DNA of 64,000 nucleotides, taken from JAGPUQ01 sp963708735. GTDB taxonomy: Bacteria; Pseudomonadota; Gammaproteobacteria; Pseudomonadales; Porticoccaceae. The translations under genes were made by a program, and so were the position numbers. The number at the start of each line of letters is the position of its first letter. Positions within the stretch are counted from its first letter, which is position 1. This document shows, in pieces, positions 31,312-38,845 of this stretch. Location: the NCBI GenBank assembly GCA_963708735.1, contig CAVPTW010000042.1, positions 124,001 through 188,000 of the forward strand. The letters run 5' to 3'. The notes under the pieces are model-generated. The model saw nothing but the letters and a program-made list of their open reading frames with translations. It had not been told where the DNA came from and searched no databases.

Positions 31312-32472
31312 GTGACCATCAACCAACTGTATTTTTCCGACGAACAAAACATGCTGCGCGAGCAGATCCGTCGCTTCGTGGAACAGGAAGTGGTGCCCCA
31401 TGCCGAAGCCTGGGAACTCGATGGCCATGTGCCGCGCGCGGTGCTGAAAAAAATGGGCGATCTGGGTTTTCTCGGCATCCGCTACCCGGAGGAATACGGC
31501 GGCAGCAACATGAATACGCTGGGCAGCGTGATCCTGGCCGAAGAGCTGGGCCGCTCCACCTTCGGCGGTTTCGCGGTCACCGTCACCGTGCATACCGACA
31601 TGGCTTCGCCGCACCTCGCCAACTTCGGCAACAAGGCGCAGAAAGACAAATACTTTCCCGACCTGATCGCCGGCCGCAAGATCTGCGCGGTGGGCGTAAC
31701 CGAGCCCGACGCGGGTTCGGATGTCGCCGGCATCCGCACCACGGCGGTCGCGGACGGCGATCACTATGTGCTGAACGGCAGCAAGATGTTCATCACCAAC
31801 GGCGTCAAGGGCGATATCTATTTCATCGCTGCCAAGACCGATACCCATGTCAAGGGCTCGCGCGGCATCACCATCTTCATCGTCGAGAAAGGTACGCCCG
31901 GCTTCAGCGTCGGTCGCGCCCTCGACAAACAGGGCTGGCGCTGTTCCGACACCGCCGAGCTGGTATTCGACAACTGCCGCGTGCCGCGCGAAAACATCCT
32001 CGGCGAGTTGAACAAAGGCTTCTACTCGATCATGCGCAACTTCCAGAACGAGCGCACCGTGCTCGCCGCGCAGTCCATGGGCGAAGCCGCCAGGGCACTG
32101 GAAATAACGCTGCAATATGTGCAGGAACGCAAAGCCTTCGGCGCGACCCTGTGGGACAAACAGACCATTCGCCAGCGTCTCGCGATGTTGCAGGCCAAGG
32201 TCGAAGCCGGCCGGCAACTCACCTATCACGCCGCCTGGCTCGACGCCCAGGGCGAGGACGCGGTGAAGGAAGTCTCGATGGCGAAAGCCTATTGCTGCGA
32301 ACTGGTGAACGAAGTCATGTACACCTGCCTGCAATTCCACGGCGGGTTCGGCTACATCCGCGAAAGCGCCATCGAGCGCATGAGCCGCGACGCCCGCGTG
32401 CAGAGCATCGGCGGCGGCGCCACCGAAGTGATGCTGGAGGAGATCGCGAAACGTTCGGTGGTGGGAGGCTGA
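31312..32472 (+). CDS. Acyl-CoA dehydrogenase (isovaleryl-/citronellyl-CoA type)
   Basis: A 386-residue FAD flavoprotein that makes the 2,3-double bond of an acyl-CoA, giving the substrate for the carboxylase encoded upstream. Motifs include GFLGIRYPEEYGGSNMNTLG, CAVGVTEPDAGSDVAGIRTT, FITNGVKGDIYFIAAKTD, NERTVLAAQSMGEAARALEI, ERKAFGATLWDKQTIRQRLA and LQFHGGFGYIRESAIERMSR. The GTG start 12 bp after the carboxylase stop has GAGAGAGG before it. It resembles AtuD or isovaleryl-CoA dehydrogenases; the true substrate is not decided. Confidence 0.9.
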   Translation: MTINQLYFSDEQNMLREQIRRFVEQEVVPHAEAWELDGHVPRAVLKKMGDLGFLGIRYPEEYGGSNMNTLGSVILAEELGRSTFGGFAVTVTVHTDMASPHLANFGNKAQKDKYFPDLIAGRKICAVGVTEPDAGSDVAGIRTTAVADGDHYVLNGSKMFITNGVKGDIYFIAAKTDTHVKGSRGITIFIVEKGTPGFSVGRALDKQGWRCSDTAELVFDNCRVPRENILGELNKGFYSIMRNFQNERTVLAAQSMGEAARALEITLQYVQERKAFGATLWDKQTIRQRLAMLQAKVEAGRQLTYHAAWLDAQGEDAVKEVSMAKAYCCELVNEVMYTCLQFHGGFGYIRESAIERMSRDARVQSIGGGATEVMLEEIAKRSVVGG

Positions 32473-32509
32473 AAGCCGGTCTCGAAACCGGAATCAACGG
32501 CAGCGCGAC

Positions 32510-32698
32510 ATGCAGAACGATCAAGTGATCCAGGAACTGGCGCGGCGACTGCGCGCCATGGTGGGCTTTCGCAATGTACTGGTGCCTCAGTACACGCAAC
32601 TCGATCCCGATATTCTGGTGGCTGTAGTCGAGCACCGCGGCGCGGACCTGCTCGCATTTGCGACTGCTGCCGCGCAGACCTCAGCCTCCCGTCACTGA
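32510..32698 (+). pseudogene. HepT-like HEPN fragment with altered active site
   Basis: Sixty-two codons match the last third of HepT (DUF86) toxins: IQELARRLRAMVGFRNVLVP, QYTQLDPDILVAVVEHRGAD, then DLLAFA. In active HepT the motif reads RNVLVHQY; here the catalytic His is Pro. The N-terminal two thirds and the MntA partner are absent. It starts 37 bp after the acyl-CoA dehydrogenase gene. Unlike the three cassettes upstream it belongs to the HepT branch, so it came from a separate acquisition. Confidence 0.7.
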
Positions 32699-32785
32699 GG
32701 CGCGCGACAGCACTCAAACCCGAACCCTTAACTTGCGATCAAATCCAATCAACGCCGCGACCCGTCGTCGCGGGAGCCTCACCAA

Positions 32786-33391
32786 CTAACCCAGCCCCTC
32801 CGCCTTCATGGTCGCCTGCACCGCGGGGCGCGCCATAACCCGACCCAGATAGGCGCCGAGATTGGGCCAGGGTGCCAGATCGATCTTCATGAAGCCCGCC
32901 CAGCCGAGCACGGTGGCGAGATAGCAATCCGCCACCGTAAACCCGCTCCCCATCAGGAATTGCTTGCCGGCCAGTTGCTGATTGATATAACCCAGCCGCC
33001 CCTGGAGGTTTTCCAGCGCGATTTTTTTGGCGGCGTCCGGCAGCGCGGGATTGAACAGCGGACCAAAACCCTTGTGGAGTTCGGTGGCGATGAAATTGAG
33101 CATTTCCATCAGGCGATAGCGCTCGAACGTGCCGGCCGCGGGTGCCAGACCGCTGCCCGGCTTCTGATCCGCTATCCACTGCAACAGCACGGCGCATTCG
33201 GTGAGGTATTCACCGTTGTCCAGCCGCAGACAGGGCACCGAGCCCTTGGGATTGATGGTGGTGAAATCAGCGCCGGTCTCGGTCTTCTTGGTGGCGAGAT
33301 CGACTTTTTCGAGCTCGACGTCAAGCCCGGCTTCGCGCAGCGCCATGTGGGGAGCGAGCGAACAGGCGCCCGGGCAGTAATACAGCTTCAT
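32786..33391 (-). CDS. Glutathione S-transferase
   Basis: A 201-residue cytosolic GST. The thioredoxin-like N-terminal domain begins MKLYYCPGACSLAPHMALRE, with the catalytic CSL region as in bacterial beta-class enzymes. The cis-Pro motif is INPKGSVPCLRLDNGEYLTE and the helical C-terminal domain contains FLMGSGFTVADCYLATVLGW (N-capping box). It conjugates glutathione to electrophiles. The ATG at 33391 follows GGAGTCCACC. Monocistronic as far as can be seen. Confidence 0.92.
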   Translation of the reverse strand: MKLYYCPGACSLAPHMALREAGLDVELEKVDLATKKTETGADFTTINPKGSVPCLRLDNGEYLTECAVLLQWIADQKPGSGLAPAAGTFERYRLMEMLNFIATELHKGFGPLFNPALPDAAKKIALENLQGRLGYINQQLAGKQFLMGSGFTVADCYLATVLGWAGFMKIDLAPWPNLGAYLGRVMARPAVQATMKAEGLG

Positions 33392-33741
33392 GGTGGACTC
33401 CTCAGTGGATGAATGGAGCGCCTTGCCGGACCCAAGTCCAGATAGCACGGCGCCAATGGTTAAAGTCTACTCCCGCGAGGTGGCGGTTGACACACCGGGC
33501 GAACACCGCTTGCTGGTTCGGTAGCCCCACCGTGGCGAGGGCATCGATCCGATCCGCCGCCTGCAGAGCAGGTCAATCCCCCCAAGCCCGGCGTTCCGGC
33601 CTCGCTCTACCCGGACTCGCTCGACAAGGCTGCGGCGCGGCGCGACATTCGGGGCAGCCTGCCAACCGCTGGCGCCAACGCACGATCATGGCCTGCCCGG
33701 TTTTGGCTATGATGAAGACCGCCGCGACCAGAGTCTTTTCC
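33392..33741. other. Intergenic region between divergent gst and corA
   Basis: 350 bp that must hold the promoters of gst (minus) and corA (plus). I see no gene, hairpin or clear -35/-10 pair. GC content is high throughout. Confidence 0.5.
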
Positions 33742-34821
33742 ATGCGCAAGATCGTCAAACGCTACCATCCGCCGGGCACCCCGCCCGGCACGCTGATTCC
33801 GCCCGCGGAAGGCGCGACACCGGCCCGCATCCGCCTGCTGGAATACTCTGCGGAGAGCTGCAAGGAGATCGCGGTCCAGTCACTGGACGACTGCCTGCCC
33901 TACCTGAAAACGCCCGCGGCCACCTGGATTCACATTCAGGGGACACCTTCGCCGGCGATGTTGAAGCAACTGGGGCAAAAATTCGGACTCCACCCCCTGG
34001 CCCTCGAAGATGTGCAGAACACCGGTCAGCGGCCCAAATTCGATCCGCATGCCGAACATTATTTCCTGATCGCCGCACTGCCGCGCCTCGTGGACGATGA
34101 AGTCCACCTGGATCAGGTCAGTATCTTCCTCGGCCCCCGTTTTCTCATCACTTTCACCAGCAACGGCGAGGATCCTTTCGACCCCATTCGCAAACGTCTG
34201 GCCGCCCAGTCCAGTCTGATCCGCGGTTATCCGGTGGGCTATCTGCTCTACACCGTGCTCGATCTGGTGATCGATGCGGCGTTTCCGGTGCTCGAAAAAC
34301 TCGGCGAAGAAATCGAACATGTGGAAGAAGCCGTACTCGACAACCCCTCCCGCGATACGGTCGCAACCATCCATCATTTGCGCCGCAATCTGTTGATCAT
34401 GCGTCGCATGTTGTGGCCGCAGCGGGATCTGGTGAGCGCCATCCTGCGCGAAGAAAGCGAACTGATCGACGAACACACCCGCATCTATTTGCGCGACTGC
34501 CACGACCACTCCATCCAGGTGATGGATCTGCTGGAAAACTACCGCGACATGATCACCAGCCTGATGGACATCTATCTGTCGAGCCTGAGCTACCGCATGA
34601 ACGACGTGATGCGCACCCTCACCGTGATCGCCACCATCTTCATGCCGCTGACCTTCATCGCCGGGATCTACGGCATGAATTTCGGCAACGGCAACCCGGC
34701 CGCGAGCCCACTGGCGATGCCGGAACTCAACTGGTACTTCGGCTATCCGTTCGCACTCGCGCTGATGGCAGCGGTCGCGGGCACCATGCTGATGTACTTC
34801 AAGCGCAAGGGCTGGTTTTAG
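33742..34821 (+). CDS. corA: CorA magnesium/cobalt transporter
   Basis: A 359-residue divalent-cation channel of the CorA/MIT family. A long cytoplasmic N-terminal funnel (HPLALEDVQNTGQRPKFDPH, then the willow helices around VEEAVLDNPSRDTVATIHHL) leads to two C-terminal membrane helices. The GMN selectivity motif is in FIAGIYGMNFGNGNP at the end of the first helix, and the protein ends in a basic YFKRKGWF. It forms pentamers that admit Mg2+ (also Co2+, Ni2+). A separate Mg2+-type P-type ATPase occurs at 43-46 kb. Confidence 0.93.
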   Translation: MRKIVKRYHPPGTPPGTLIPPAEGATPARIRLLEYSAESCKEIAVQSLDDCLPYLKTPAATWIHIQGTPSPAMLKQLGQKFGLHPLALEDVQNTGQRPKFDPHAEHYFLIAALPRLVDDEVHLDQVSIFLGPRFLITFTSNGEDPFDPIRKRLAAQSSLIRGYPVGYLLYTVLDLVIDAAFPVLEKLGEEIEHVEEAVLDNPSRDTVATIHHLRRNLLIMRRMLWPQRDLVSAILREESELIDEHTRIYLRDCHDHSIQVMDLLENYRDMITSLMDIYLSSLSYRMNDVMRTLTVIATIFMPLTFIAGIYGMNFGNGNPAASPLAMPELNWYFGYPFALALMAAVAGTMLMYFKRKGWF

Positions 34822-34956
34822 CGGCTTGTCGAATAACTGCTGCGGCCATCGGCTGGTTGCGCGGTGCTCCTGTCTCGCCTAACCATCCGATACGTCTCGG
34901 TCGCGCCACGCCGTGCGCCTCGCCACGGGCCGCCTCGCGACGTTTTCAACAACTGC
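34821..34956. repeat. Diverged copy of the inverted-repeat element
   Basis: The 25 bp at 34821 differ at three positions from 27235-27259 (which begins GCAGCTTGTTGAAAAACTGC), and similarity continues to GTGCGCGGTG. At 34941-34956 CGTTTTCAACAACTGC forms the opposite arm. No gene lies between the arms. It directly follows the corA stop and may serve in termination. Confidence 0.6.
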
Positions 34957-35005
34957 CAAGACCCGCGCAAGCTGCCGCAGCCGCCATCCGGGGCGATTAC
35001 CGCCG

Positions 35006-35038
35006 TTGACCTATATTCAAATAATCATTAGATTGTTT
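35006..35038 (+). promoter_or_regulatory. Promoter with operator-like inverted repeat
   Basis: TTGACC (35006-35011) and TAGATT (35029-35034) have a 17-bp spacer. Overlapping the -10 is an inverted repeat, AAATAATC-ATTA-GATTGTTT (35019-35038, 7 of 8 positions paired). Its place just before an ArsR-type regulator gene suggests self-repression released by (poly)sulfide. The leader has no evident ribosome-binding site. Confidence 0.6.
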
Positions 35039-35042
35039 CTCC

Positions 35043-35711
35043 ATGACAACACGCACCTTGAAAGACCCGCTGTACGAACAGGTCGCCCGCATCGGCAAGG
35101 CGCTGGCGAGCCCCAAGCGGCTGGAACTGCTGGAGCTGCTCGCCCAGGGCGAAAAAACCGTGGCAATGCTGGCCGCTGCGCTGGCCATCGACCTGAAGCT
35201 GGCGAGCGCCCATCTGAAGGCGCTCGGCGCGGCCTGTCTGATCGAAAGCCGGCGCGACGGCAAATACCGCTGGTATCGCCTGAGCGGACCGGACGTGGCA
35301 CAGCTCTGGGTGCGGCTGCGCGAAGTGGCGGAGATTCATCTGGCGGAGCTGCGGATTGCTCTGCACGCCATGGCCGGCGCACCCGAGACGCTGGTGGCAA
35401 CCGCGCGGGGAGAGCTGCTGGAGCAGGCGCGCAGCGGCGTGATCGTCGTCATCGACGTGCGTCCGCGCGACGAATACGACGCCGCGCACCTGCCTTTTGC
35501 CCGCTCACTGCCGCTGGCCGAGCTCGAAGCACGGCTGACGGAATTGCCCGTCGACAAGGATATCGTCGCTTACTGTCGCGGCCCTTTCTGTGTGTTCGCC
35601 GACGCCGCAGTGCAGCTACTCGCCGCCCGGGGCTATCGCGCGCGCAAGCTGCGCGACGGCGTCAGCGAATGGCATGCGGCGGGCCTGCCACTGGCGCGCA
35701 TCGCGGCCTGA
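35043..35711 (+). CDS. ArsR-type regulator fused to a rhodanese domain
   Basis: A 222-residue fusion. Residues about 5-100 form a winged helix (ALASPKRLELLELLAQGEKT, ASAHLKALGAACLIESRRDG, KYRWYRLSG) without the arsenic Cys pair. Residues about 120-220 form a rhodanese domain (VVIDVRPRDEYDAAHLPFAR) with the active-site loop at Cys178 and Cys183 in VAYCRGPFCVFADA. Such fusions occur in sulfur-responsive loci. Two cysteines five residues apart could react with persulfide and signal to the DNA-binding part. It heads an operon with DsrE, persulfide dioxygenase and MFS genes. Confidence 0.9.
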   Translation: MTTRTLKDPLYEQVARIGKALASPKRLELLELLAQGEKTVAMLAAALAIDLKLASAHLKALGAACLIESRRDGKYRWYRLSGPDVAQLWVRLREVAEIHLAELRIALHAMAGAPETLVATARGELLEQARSGVIVVIDVRPRDEYDAAHLPFARSLPLAELEARLTELPVDKDIVAYCRGPFCVFADAAVQLLAARGYRARKLRDGVSEWHAAGLPLARIAA

Positions 35712-35739
35712 TCCGGCTCCGGCCCGTGGAGGAAAGCCC

Positions 35740-36090
35740 ATGACTACCACCCTGTTCATCCTCAACGACGGCCCCTACGGCAGCGAGCGCGCCTATAACG
35801 CACTGCGCCTCGCCGGCGCACTCGTAGGGCGCGAAAACCAAGCGGTGCAGGTTTTTCTGTTCGGCGACGCCGTGGGCTGCGCCCGCGCCGGGCAGAAAGT
35901 CCCGGAGGGCTACTACAACCTGCAACTCATGCTGGGCAAGGTTGCCCGCCAGGGTGAGGTGGGCGTCTGCGGCACCTGCATGGACGCCCACGGCGTCCTG
36001 GATACGGACCTGATCGAGGGCGCGCCGCGCTCGACGCTGGCCCAACTCGCCGACTGGACTGCCACGGCAGACAAGGTTCTGGTGTTCTGA
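35740..36090 (+). CDS. DsrE family protein
   Basis: A 116-residue DsrE/DsrF-like protein, a small alpha/beta fold used for sulfur-atom transfer. Key segments: LFILNDGPYGSERAYNALRL, VQVFLFGDAVGCARAGQKVP and VGVCGTCMDAHGV, where the Cys pair (CGTC) is the likely sulfane-sulfur carrier. The start has a good GGAGGAAAG site. It lies 28 bp after the regulator and 10 bp before the dioxygenase gene, suggesting sulfur transfer between them. Confidence 0.88.
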   Translation: MTTTLFILNDGPYGSERAYNALRLAGALVGRENQAVQVFLFGDAVGCARAGQKVPEGYYNLQLMLGKVARQGEVGVCGTCMDAHGVLDTDLIEGAPRSTLAQLADWTATADKVLVF

Positions 36091-36100
36091 GGAGGTCATC

Positions 36101-36838
36101 ATGTTTTTCAAGCAATTGACCACGAAAGAAGCTTCCCTGTCGTATTTCTTCGGCTGCGCCGGCCACGGCAAGGCGGTGGTGGTGGACGTGGTGGCAGGCG
36201 ACGAGGACTGGTTCATCGAAGCGGCCCGCGAAGCCAAAGTTGACATCACCCATATCATCGACACCCACGTCCATGCGGACCACTACTCGGGCGGGCGCGA
36301 GCTGGCGCGGCGTGTCGGCGCGCCCTACTGCCTGCACGAGTCCGACCGCGGCCGGGTGCAGTACGACTTCCTGCCACTGCGGGACGGCCAGGTGATCGCG
36401 GTCGGCAATGTCCAGGTCCGGGTGCTGCACACCCCGGGCCACACCCCCGACAGTCTCTGCCTGCTGGTCACCGACCTGCGACGCAGGGCGGCGCCCTGGT
36501 TCGTGCTCACCGGCGATACCCTGTTCGTCGGCGCCATCGGGCGGCCGGATCTCGCCGGCCAGGAACGGGAGATGGCCGGCGTGCTCCATGACAGCCTGCA
36601 CGCCAGCATCCTGAACCTGCCCGACGAGATCGAGATCTACCCCGGCCATCAGGCCGGCAGCGCGTGCGGCGCCGGCCTGTCGGGCAAACCGTCCTCGACG
36701 CTCGGCTTCGAGAAACGCTGGAACCCGGCACTGGCGCTGGACAGGGCCGCCTTTATCGATGTGCTGACCCGGGACATCCCACCCCGCCCGGCGGCCATGG
36801 ACGCCATGGTGCGCGCCAATCTGGGGCTCGCCCCCTGA
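36101..36838 (+). CDS. ETHE1-like persulfide dioxygenase (metallo-beta-lactamase fold)
   Basis: A 245-residue mononuclear iron enzyme that oxidises glutathione persulfide to sulfite. The metal motif is Thr55-His56-Val-His58-Ala-Asp60-His61, followed by VRVLHTPGHTPDSLCLLVTD and VLTGDTLFVGAIGRPDLAGQ. EIYPGHQAGSACGAGLSGKP and SSTLGFEKRWNPAL are typical of this subfamily and unlike glyoxalase II. With the regulator and DsrE it forms a sulfide detoxification operon. The stop overlaps the MFS start (TGATG). Confidence 0.92.
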   Translation: MFFKQLTTKEASLSYFFGCAGHGKAVVVDVVAGDEDWFIEAAREAKVDITHIIDTHVHADHYSGGRELARRVGAPYCLHESDRGRVQYDFLPLRDGQVIAVGNVQVRVLHTPGHTPDSLCLLVTDLRRRAAPWFVLTGDTLFVGAIGRPDLAGQEREMAGVLHDSLHASILNLPDEIEIYPGHQAGSACGAGLSGKPSSTLGFEKRWNPALALDRAAFIDVLTRDIPPRPAAMDAMVRANLGLAP

Positions 36839-38085
36839 TGGAACCGGCCGCCGGCATCCGCCTCGGCCTGCGCGAGAACCTGCCGCAGTTCGCGCTGCTG
36901 GTGCTGGTCAATGCCTTCGTCGGCGCCATGGTGGGGCTGGAACGCAGCATCCTGCCCGCCATCGCCGAGCAGGAATTCCAGCTCGCCGCGCGCACCGCGA
37001 TCCTCTCCTTCATCGTGGTGTTCGGCATCACCAAGGCGCTCACCAATTACTTCGCCGGACGCCTGTCGGACCGCTTCGGGCGCAAGCAGGTGCTGGTGGC
37101 GGGCTGGCTGGTGGCGATCCCGGTGCCCTTCCTGCTGATGTGGGCGCCGAGCTGGAACTGGGTGCTGGCCGCCAATGTGCTGCTGGGCGTCAGTCAGGGG
37201 CTCACCTGGTCGACCACGGTGATCATGAAGATCGACTTGGTGGGGCCCAAACAGCGCGGCCTCGCCATGGGGCTCAACGAGTTCTCGGGCTATCTCGCGG
37301 TGGCGGCCAGCGCGCTCGCCACCGGCTGGATCGCCGCCCGTTACGGTCTGCGTCCGGAGCCCTTCTGGCTGGGCGTGGGCTATGTGGCGTTCGGCCTTGG
37401 GCTGTCGGCATTACTGGTGCGCGAGACCCGGCACCATGTCGCCCACGAGGTGCGCACCCACCACGGCGACGACGCCACGCCGATACCGAGCCAGCGCGAG
37501 ATTTTCCGCCGCGCCTCGCTCAGCGACCGCAACCTGTCCAGCGTGAGCCAGGCGGGGTTGATCAACAATCTCAACGACGGCATGGCCTGGGGACTGTTTC
37601 CGCTGTTTTTTGCCGCCGCCGGGATGTCGCTGCGCCAGATCGGCATGCTGGCCGCCATCTATCCGGCGGTGTGGGGCATCGGCCAGTTGTTCACTGGCGC
37701 CTGGTCGGACCGCATCGGTCGCAAGGGACTGATCGTGTGGGGGATGTGGATTCAGGCCGGCGGCATCGCGATGACCGCCACCGTCCCGAGCTTCGCGGGC
37801 TTCGCCGCCGGCGGCGTGCTGCTCGGTATCGGTACCGCCATGGTGTACCCGACACTGCTCGCCACTATCGGCGATGTCGCGCATCCCGCCTGGCGTGCTT
37901 CGGCGGTCGGGGTCTATCGGCTGTGGCGCGATCTCGGCTATGCGGTGGGTGCCCTACTGGCCGGCATCACCGCCGATCTGTTTGGACTGACTTCGGCCCT
38001 GTGGCTGGTAGCCGGGCTGACCGCGCTGTCGGGGCTGGTTGCGGCAGGGCGGATGACGGAAACCCTGGTAAAAGGAACCGCATGA
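36838..38085 (+). CDS. MFS transporter of the sulfide-detoxification operon
   Basis: A 415-residue major facilitator protein with 12 predicted helices. The loop 2-3 motif is GRLSDRFGRKQVLVAG and its C-half equivalent is GAWSDRIGRKGLIVWG. The start overlaps the persulfide dioxygenase stop, so it belongs to that operon. Such loci more often carry a TauE/SafE sulfite exporter; here an MFS protein may fill that place. The exported substrate (sulfite, thiosulfate or other) is a guess. Confidence 0.85.
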   Translation: MEPAAGIRLGLRENLPQFALLVLVNAFVGAMVGLERSILPAIAEQEFQLAARTAILSFIVVFGITKALTNYFAGRLSDRFGRKQVLVAGWLVAIPVPFLLMWAPSWNWVLAANVLLGVSQGLTWSTTVIMKIDLVGPKQRGLAMGLNEFSGYLAVAASALATGWIAARYGLRPEPFWLGVGYVAFGLGLSALLVRETRHHVAHEVRTHHGDDATPIPSQREIFRRASLSDRNLSSVSQAGLINNLNDGMAWGLFPLFFAAAGMSLRQIGMLAAIYPAVWGIGQLFTGAWSDRIGRKGLIVWGMWIQAGGIAMTATVPSFAGFAAGGVLLGIGTAMVYPTLLATIGDVAHPAWRASAVGVYRLWRDLGYAVGALLAGITADLFGLTSALWLVAGLTALSGLVAAGRMTETLVKGTA

Positions 38086-38207
38086 GTAAGCGAGACCGGG
38101 CCACCGCCCATGCGGGGCCGGTATCCGGAAACGGCGGGAACGCTGGTAAGCCGTCGCCATCACGACGGCTTTGGCACCTGAACACCTGGCATCGAAAGGA
38201 GGCATGA
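38082..38207 (+). CDS. Possible small protein, 41 aa
   Basis: An ATG overlapping the MFS stop (ATGA) opens a 41-residue frame: MSKRDRATAHAGPVSGNGGN and so on, ending WHLNTWHRKEA. It is basic with no hydrophobic segment. Only the coupling supports it; no family is recognised and it may be untranslated leader. Confidence 0.2.
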   Translation: MSKRDRATAHAGPVSGNGGNAGKPSPSRRLWHLNTWHRKEA

Positions 38208-38513
38208 CATGATGGAAGGCATGGGTGGATTTGCCGGGTGGGGCTGATGCGTCACGGGCCAGGGGGACGGTGATCCAAAGCATTTTCCATCAGCTCGCTG
38301 GCATTGAGATTCCACAGCAGTAGTTGGTCCGCTCCGGCAAACTGGCATCCGGCGCCACCACACCTGGAAGCTTCTCCGCCGGGTTCGGCGAGGCTTTTGT
38401 CGTCCGGACGAGATCAGTAGCGCGGGGAGCACGCAGCGGCGGAATCGGGTCCAGACAATCCGGCACCCGGTTCCGTGATGGTGCCGCCCTGTGACGGAAT
38501 GGCGGCAGATGGG
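38208..38513. other. Intergenic scar region with strong SD and ATPase remnant
   Basis: Directly after the small frame, AAAGGAGG (38195-38202) precedes ATGACATGATG, whose last ATG opens only MMEGMGGFAGWG before a stop. This could be the stump of a small Gly/Met-rich membrane protein. Further on lies a piece of a P-type ATPase gene on the minus strand. Nothing else is recognised. Confidence 0.4.
38323..38400 (-). pseudogene. MgtA-like P-type ATPase fragment
   Basis: On the minus strand it reads PAEKLPGVVAPDASLPERTN, nearly identical to PAEKMPGVVAPDASLPERTN just after the TGE loop of the complete ATPase gene at 43.3-45.8 kb. About 78 bp are shared. Both flanks are unrelated. It is a displaced copy of a small segment, either a relic of a second ATPase gene or the result of a short duplication. 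Confidence 0.75.
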
Positions 38514-38804
38514 CTACCTGGGATGGACGCCGTTGCGACCCATTCCGACAGGGACGGAAGCAGAGGCCTCGGTCGCCGGGGCGCACCAATGGCATTCACG
38601 AGAAATGCGCGCCGACAGGGGCTGGCCGCTGAAACGGGTTCCCTGGAACAGGCAGCCCAGGAAGATCGGGCGGTCGACAGCCGCATCCACAACGATTTCA
38701 CCGCCCTCGAAGGTGCATCGGACAAAGACCAGTTCATCCTGACCTGCCTCGATGTCGATTCGGGTTCCCGAGGGAAACCAGGTATCCCGGATGACAAGTT
38801 TCAT
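38514..38804 (-). CDS. Hypothetical protein, 96 aa
   Basis: The ATG at 38804 has a good GGGAGG site seven bases upstream. It encodes MKLVIRDTWFPSGTRIDIEA, LVFVRCTFEGGEIVVDAAVD and RPIFLGCLFQGTRFSGQPLS. Alternating hydrophobic residues and repeated CxF(E/Q)G turns suggest a short beta-helix or pentapeptide-like fold. The C-terminal part (ATEASASVPVGMGRNGVHPR) looks disordered. No function can be assigned. It lies between the scar region and the glucoamylase gene, same strand. Confidence 0.5.
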   Translation of the reverse strand: MKLVIRDTWFPSGTRIDIEAGQDELVFVRCTFEGGEIVVDAAVDRPIFLGCLFQGTRFSGQPLSARISRECHWCAPATEASASVPVGMGRNGVHPR

Positions 38805-38845
38805 CGGACGCCTCCCGCCGCACTGCGGACCGGAACCGACCCCAG

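Noticed and set aside
29245..32340. A 1031-codon open frame on the minus strand opposite the carboxylase and dehydrogenase genes
   Set aside because: It is antisense to three well-recognised genes; high GC leaves the complementary frame free of stops. Its translation has no domain-like pattern.
32751..32775. Intrinsic terminator after the HepT fragment (CCGCGAC/GTCGCGG hairpin)
   Set aside because: The stem is only seven base pairs and no T-tract follows on either strand.
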